DNA of 64,000 nucleotides from Pedobacter sp. B4-66 (GTDB lineage Bacteria; Bacteroidota; Bacteroidia; Sphingobacteriales; Sphingobacteriaceae), in assembly GCF_018492665.1 (NCBI RefSeq), contig NZ_JAFVME010000003.1, positions 558,001 through 622,000 of the forward strand, given 5' to 3'. Below are positions 63,496 through 64,000 of this stretch, in pieces. The position numbers were made by a program, and so were the translations under genes. The notes beneath the pieces were generated by a model that saw only the letters and a program-made list of their open reading frames with translations, had not been told where the DNA came from and made no database searches. Position 1 is the stretch's first letter. Each line of letters begins with the position of its first letter.

Positions 63496-64000
63496 TCATC
63501 TGATGTCGACACTGTGATCGTTCGGAAAATCCTCACCACTCCAAATCTTCTGGGAGCTCCATTTCTGAGGTGCATCAGCCCAAAAAGAATCTTCAGGAGA
63601 TAAACCAAGTGGCAAAAAGATGCTGGTGCATAAATAGGGACTTCCCTGGTTGTTGTAAGAATCGCATATTGAAGGCTGATCTCCGTACAAACCAAGTGTT
63701 AGCCAGCCATTTTTATAGGTAGTCGGACTTTCAAGCGTTCTTTTAATTACCGCCGTAAGCGCACCACGTACTTGCGCCGAACTCAGTTGTTTTGGTAATG
63801 CTTTACGCCATGCCATATCTGCAAGGTGATGAAAAGCCGCACCTCTATAAATGATAGAACGACCAACGGCAGGATAGGTACCATCGCTATTAATCATCCT
63901 TTCCTGAATCACGGCATAACGTTCATTACGTCTTTTTATCTTATCGGCTAACCCGCTATACACATTGTTCTTTTTATTAATGATTTCGATTATTGACGCC
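63496..64000 (-). CDS. DUF2264 family protein, C-terminal part (gene cut by window end)
   Basis: The minus-strand frame is open from the last complete codon of the window to a stop at 63496-63498, so 168 residues are visible. Segments such as YPAVGRSIIYRGAAFHHLADMAWRKALP and LTLGLYGDQPSICDSYNNQGSPYLC, then FLPLGL and FWADAP, match the C-terminal part of DUF2264. The family is an (alpha/alpha) barrel recently linked to glycoside hydrolase family GH154 (beta-glucuronidase). That link and the activity here are from memory and need a search. A substrate with uronic acid would fit the uronate genes nearby. Confidence 0.85.
   Translation of the reverse strand, partial: ASIIEIINKKNNVYSGLADKIKRRNERYAVIQERMINSDGTYPAVGRSIIYRGAAFHHLADMAWRKALPKQLSSAQVRGALTAVIKRTLESPTTYKNGWLTLGLYGDQPSICDSYNNQGSPYLCTSIFLPLGLSPEDSFWADAPQKWSSQKIWSGEDFPNDHSVDIR

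Overview
This window reads as a chromosomal segment of a Bacteroidota bacterium, most likely Sphingobacteriaceae (Pedobacter or a close relative). The grounds are: low GC content; the few promoters I can place match the Bacteroidota form (TTG, about 20 bases, TAnnTTTG); there is no strong Shine-Dalgarno sequence; a type IX secretion (T9SS) cargo and a PorV-type protein are present; there are several outer-membrane beta-barrels; and glycoside hydrolases, LacI regulators and Gfo/Idh/MocA proteins are plentiful. The genus is inferred. I see no tRNA, rRNA, insertion sequence, prophage or CRISPR array.

Layout. 0-5 kb: the end of a trehalose-phosphate phosphatase, a GH15 enzyme, and a lone FtsX/MacB-type permease behind an unusual promoter region. 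5-12 kb: a terminator-bounded four-gene unit with a T9SS-sorted protein, a PorV-like barrel, a 1584-residue collagen-like protein with near-perfect tandem repeats, and a small secreted protein. 12-17 kb: housekeeping and small envelope genes, including DNA polymerase IV. 17-24 kb: a group rich in lipid and peptide enzymes (patatin, PAP2-type enzyme, PI-PLC-like lipoprotein, paired M16 peptidases). It includes a 40-residue membrane peptide and a probable small RNA that share one operator-promoter module. 24-27.5 kb: a methyltransferase, a cupin, an acetyltransferase and an L,D-transpeptidase. 27.6-34.2 kb: an RND efflux operon with its TetR repressor and three matching operators.

34-62 kb is mostly carbohydrate metabolism under two LacI-type regulators. 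Regulator 1 (34391-35428) adjoins KDG kinase and KDPG aldolase. A similar operator precedes the tagaturonate reductase, hexuronate-type MFS transporter and aldehyde dehydrogenase genes at 49.6-54.2 kb, so together these look like a uronate regulon. Regulator 2 (39945-40964) lies among operators of the GCAAACGTTTGC type that also precede a GH109 enzyme, an N-acetylhexosamine-kinase-like gene and a GH20 hexosaminidase 20 kb away; this looks like a hexosamine or mucin-type glycan regulon. Between them is a minus-strand cluster of GH29 fucosidase, SGNH esterase, clan GH-D alpha-galactosidase and an outer-membrane barrel, with no SusC/SusD pair.

The right end holds a cysteine biosynthesis pair, a helicase / DUF3037 / HipA-like kinase operon, FabV, isopentenyl-diphosphate isomerase, and the C-terminal part of a DUF2264 protein cut by the window edge.
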